Source: Prolixibacteraceae bacterium
GTDB lineage: Bacteria > Bacteroidota > Bacteroidia > Bacteroidales > Prolixibacteraceae
Length of the DNA stretch: 7,101 nucleotides
Direction of reading: 5' to 3'
NCBI GenBank assembly: GCA_009782655.1
Contig: WRIQ01000054.1
Coordinates: 1 to 7,101, forward strand
The notes beneath the pieces were generated by a model. The model was not told the DNA's origin. It searched no databases and was given only the letters and a program-made list of their open reading frames with translations. How positions within the stretch are numbered: the stretch's first letter is position 1; every line of letters starts with the position of its first letter. Of this stretch, positions 5,940 through 7,101 are shown in pieces. Position numbers and translations under genes: made by a program.

Positions 5940-6007
5940 CTTCCCAACGATAAGCCGTTTACGGACATTCCATCATATAAAAAATTGCCGCCGCGCATCA
6001 CACGATT

Positions 6008-7101
6008 TTATTTGAAAAATTTCTCCAGTTTTTTTATTCCTTCGGGCAACGTAAAAATTACGACCCTGTCGCCTTCCTTAATTTGCGTGTTTCCATCTAC
6101 GATGAAAGCCTGATTATCGCGTACGACGCCGCCGATTTTCGCTTCGCGGGGGAAATCCATATCCTTCACCTGCTTTTGTGTAATACGTGCGCCGGGCTTG
6201 ACTATAAATTCGAAAACTTCGGCATCCGAAGCATTGAGGCACTTAACAGTCGATATTTCGGCATTGAGCGTAAACCGGAAGATGTAGCTTGCCGCCGTCA
6301 GCTTTTTATTGATAACCATCCCTATGTCCATCTCTTCGGCCAAGCTCATAAAATCGAAATTCTCAACTTCGGCCACTGTTCTTTTCACGCCGCTCTCCTT
6401 GGCAAGGTGGCACGCCAAAATATTTAATTCCGAGCTACCGGTTGTGGCAATGAAAGCGTCCATCTTGTCGAGCCCTTCGTCTCTCAACATTTCAAGATTA
6501 TGCCCGTCTCCGTTAATAACCAGTATGTTTTCAAATCTGTCGGCAAGTTTTTCGCATTTTTGTTTGTCCGATTCAACCACTTTGATCCGGTATTGGTCGC
6601 CGAGCCGTTCGATGGAACGTTGCGCGATGCGGCTTCCTCCCAGAAACATAATGTTCTTTATTTCGTGTAACTCATTGCCTGTCAGTTCAAAAATCTGTTT
6701 ATACGCCATGCGCGTAGTTGTGAAATATACAATATCGCCATCCTGAATTACATCTTTCCCTGCAGGAATAATAGTGACGTTATTGCGCTTTATGGCAACG
6801 GCAAAAATGTTACTCGTATGTTTCGAAAATTCTTCAAGCGCTTGATTTAAAATGGGGGCGTTACTCCTGATTTTTATGGCAAAAAGGACAAGCCTTCCGC
6901 CCGAGAACTCAACCATTTGCCTTGTTCCCGTCAACTTCACCGACGAAACTATCTCTTTCGATACCAAGTTTTCAGGATATATCAATTCGTGAATTCCCAT
7001 GTTGCGGAGTTTTTCGCGATAGGGTTCTTTCAGATATTCCGAGTTGTTGATTCGGGCAATAGTTCTCTCCACGCCTAAAAATGAGGCCATCGAACAGGCC
7101 A
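6008..7101 (-). CDS. trkA: Trk potassium uptake regulatory subunit TrkA (5' end outside window)
   Basis: The frame runs open through the right edge; the residues ACS before the first visible methionine continue the protein, so the 5' end, probably about 90-100 residues of the first NAD-binding domain, is missing. Numbering from that methionine (codon 7088-7090): the end of the first TrkA-N domain contains VERTIARINNSEYL (7-20); a first TrkA-C domain covers about 50-130 (GDIVYFTT at 118-125); a second TrkA-N domain starts at about 146 with IMFLGGSRIAQ, the beta-2 acid in VVESD (171-175) and NGDG (193-196); a second TrkA-C domain fills 280-360 (EGDRVVIFT at 339-347). This N-C-N-C order is that of full-length TrkA, the cytoplasmic ring that gates TrkH in response to nucleotides. 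The second nucleotide-binding loop is degenerate (GGSRIA instead of GxGxxG). Confidence 0.94.
   Translation of the reverse strand, partial: ACSMASFLGVERTIARINNSEYLKEPYREKLRNMGIHELIYPENLVSKEIVSSVKLTGTRQMVEFSGGRLVLFAIKIRSNAPILNQALEEFSKHTSNIFAVAIKRNNVTIIPAGKDVIQDGDIVYFTTTRMAYKQIFELTGNELHEIKNIMFLGGSRIAQRSIERLGDQYRIKVVESDKQKCEKLADRFENILVINGDGHNLEMLRDEGLDKMDAFIATTGSSELNILACHLAKESGVKRTVAEVENFDFMSLAEEMDIGMVINKKLTAASYIFRFTLNAEISTVKCLNASDAEVFEFIVKPGARITQKQVKDMDFPREAKIGGVVRDNQAFIVDGNTQIKEGDRVVIFTLPEGIKKLEKFFK

Noticed and set aside
5940..6007. A regulatory element or small gene between trkA and trkH
   Set aside because: The 68 bases show no hairpin, promoter consensus or open frame of note.

Overview
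The window looks like a piece of a Bacteroidales (Bacteroidota) chromosome, probably from a metagenomic contig. Three things point there: a PKD-like family lipoprotein of the kind found beside SusC/SusD genes, several TAnnTTTG-type -7 promoter elements (one with a correctly spaced -33 TTTG), and start codons that mostly lack a Shine-Dalgarno sequence.

Positions 1-727 hold the 3' end of the PKD-like lipoprotein gene (+). Positions 728-933 are a dense structured intergenic region: a perfect 16-bp hairpin, a roughly 70-bp three-hairpin element with inverted ends that looks like a small interspersed repeat, and a strong bidirectional terminator. Positions 934-2016 carry the ribosomal operon rpsF-rpsR-rplI on the minus strand, driven by a clear Bacteroidetes-type promoter at 2062-2092. 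Then come an EamA-family transporter (-), a divergent pair of genes (+) for a MaoC-like hotdog protein and a YrdC/YciO-family protein, and finally a Trk potassium uptake pair (-) in which trkA (5' end outside the window) precedes trkH.

The left part (1 to about 1500) is roughly 55-60% G+C in the lines counted. From about 1500 through rpsF it is mostly near 40%, and the change falls inside rpsR, a short highly conserved gene. This is either a chimeric assembly joined in a conserved ribosomal gene or a real recombination or transfer boundary. If it is a chimera, the lipoprotein gene, the repeats and rplI come from a different organism than the genes to the right.

Functionally the window is mostly housekeeping: translation (S6, S18, L9), possibly tRNA t6A-related chemistry (YrdC/YciO), potassium uptake (TrkA/TrkH) and one exporter. 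I see no phage, CRISPR, toxin-antitoxin or defence system. The most noteworthy signals are the composition break in rpsR, the two strong Shine-Dalgarno sequences confined to rpsR and rplI, the repeat element at 772-841, and a motif cluster in the divergent promoter region at 3199-3241.
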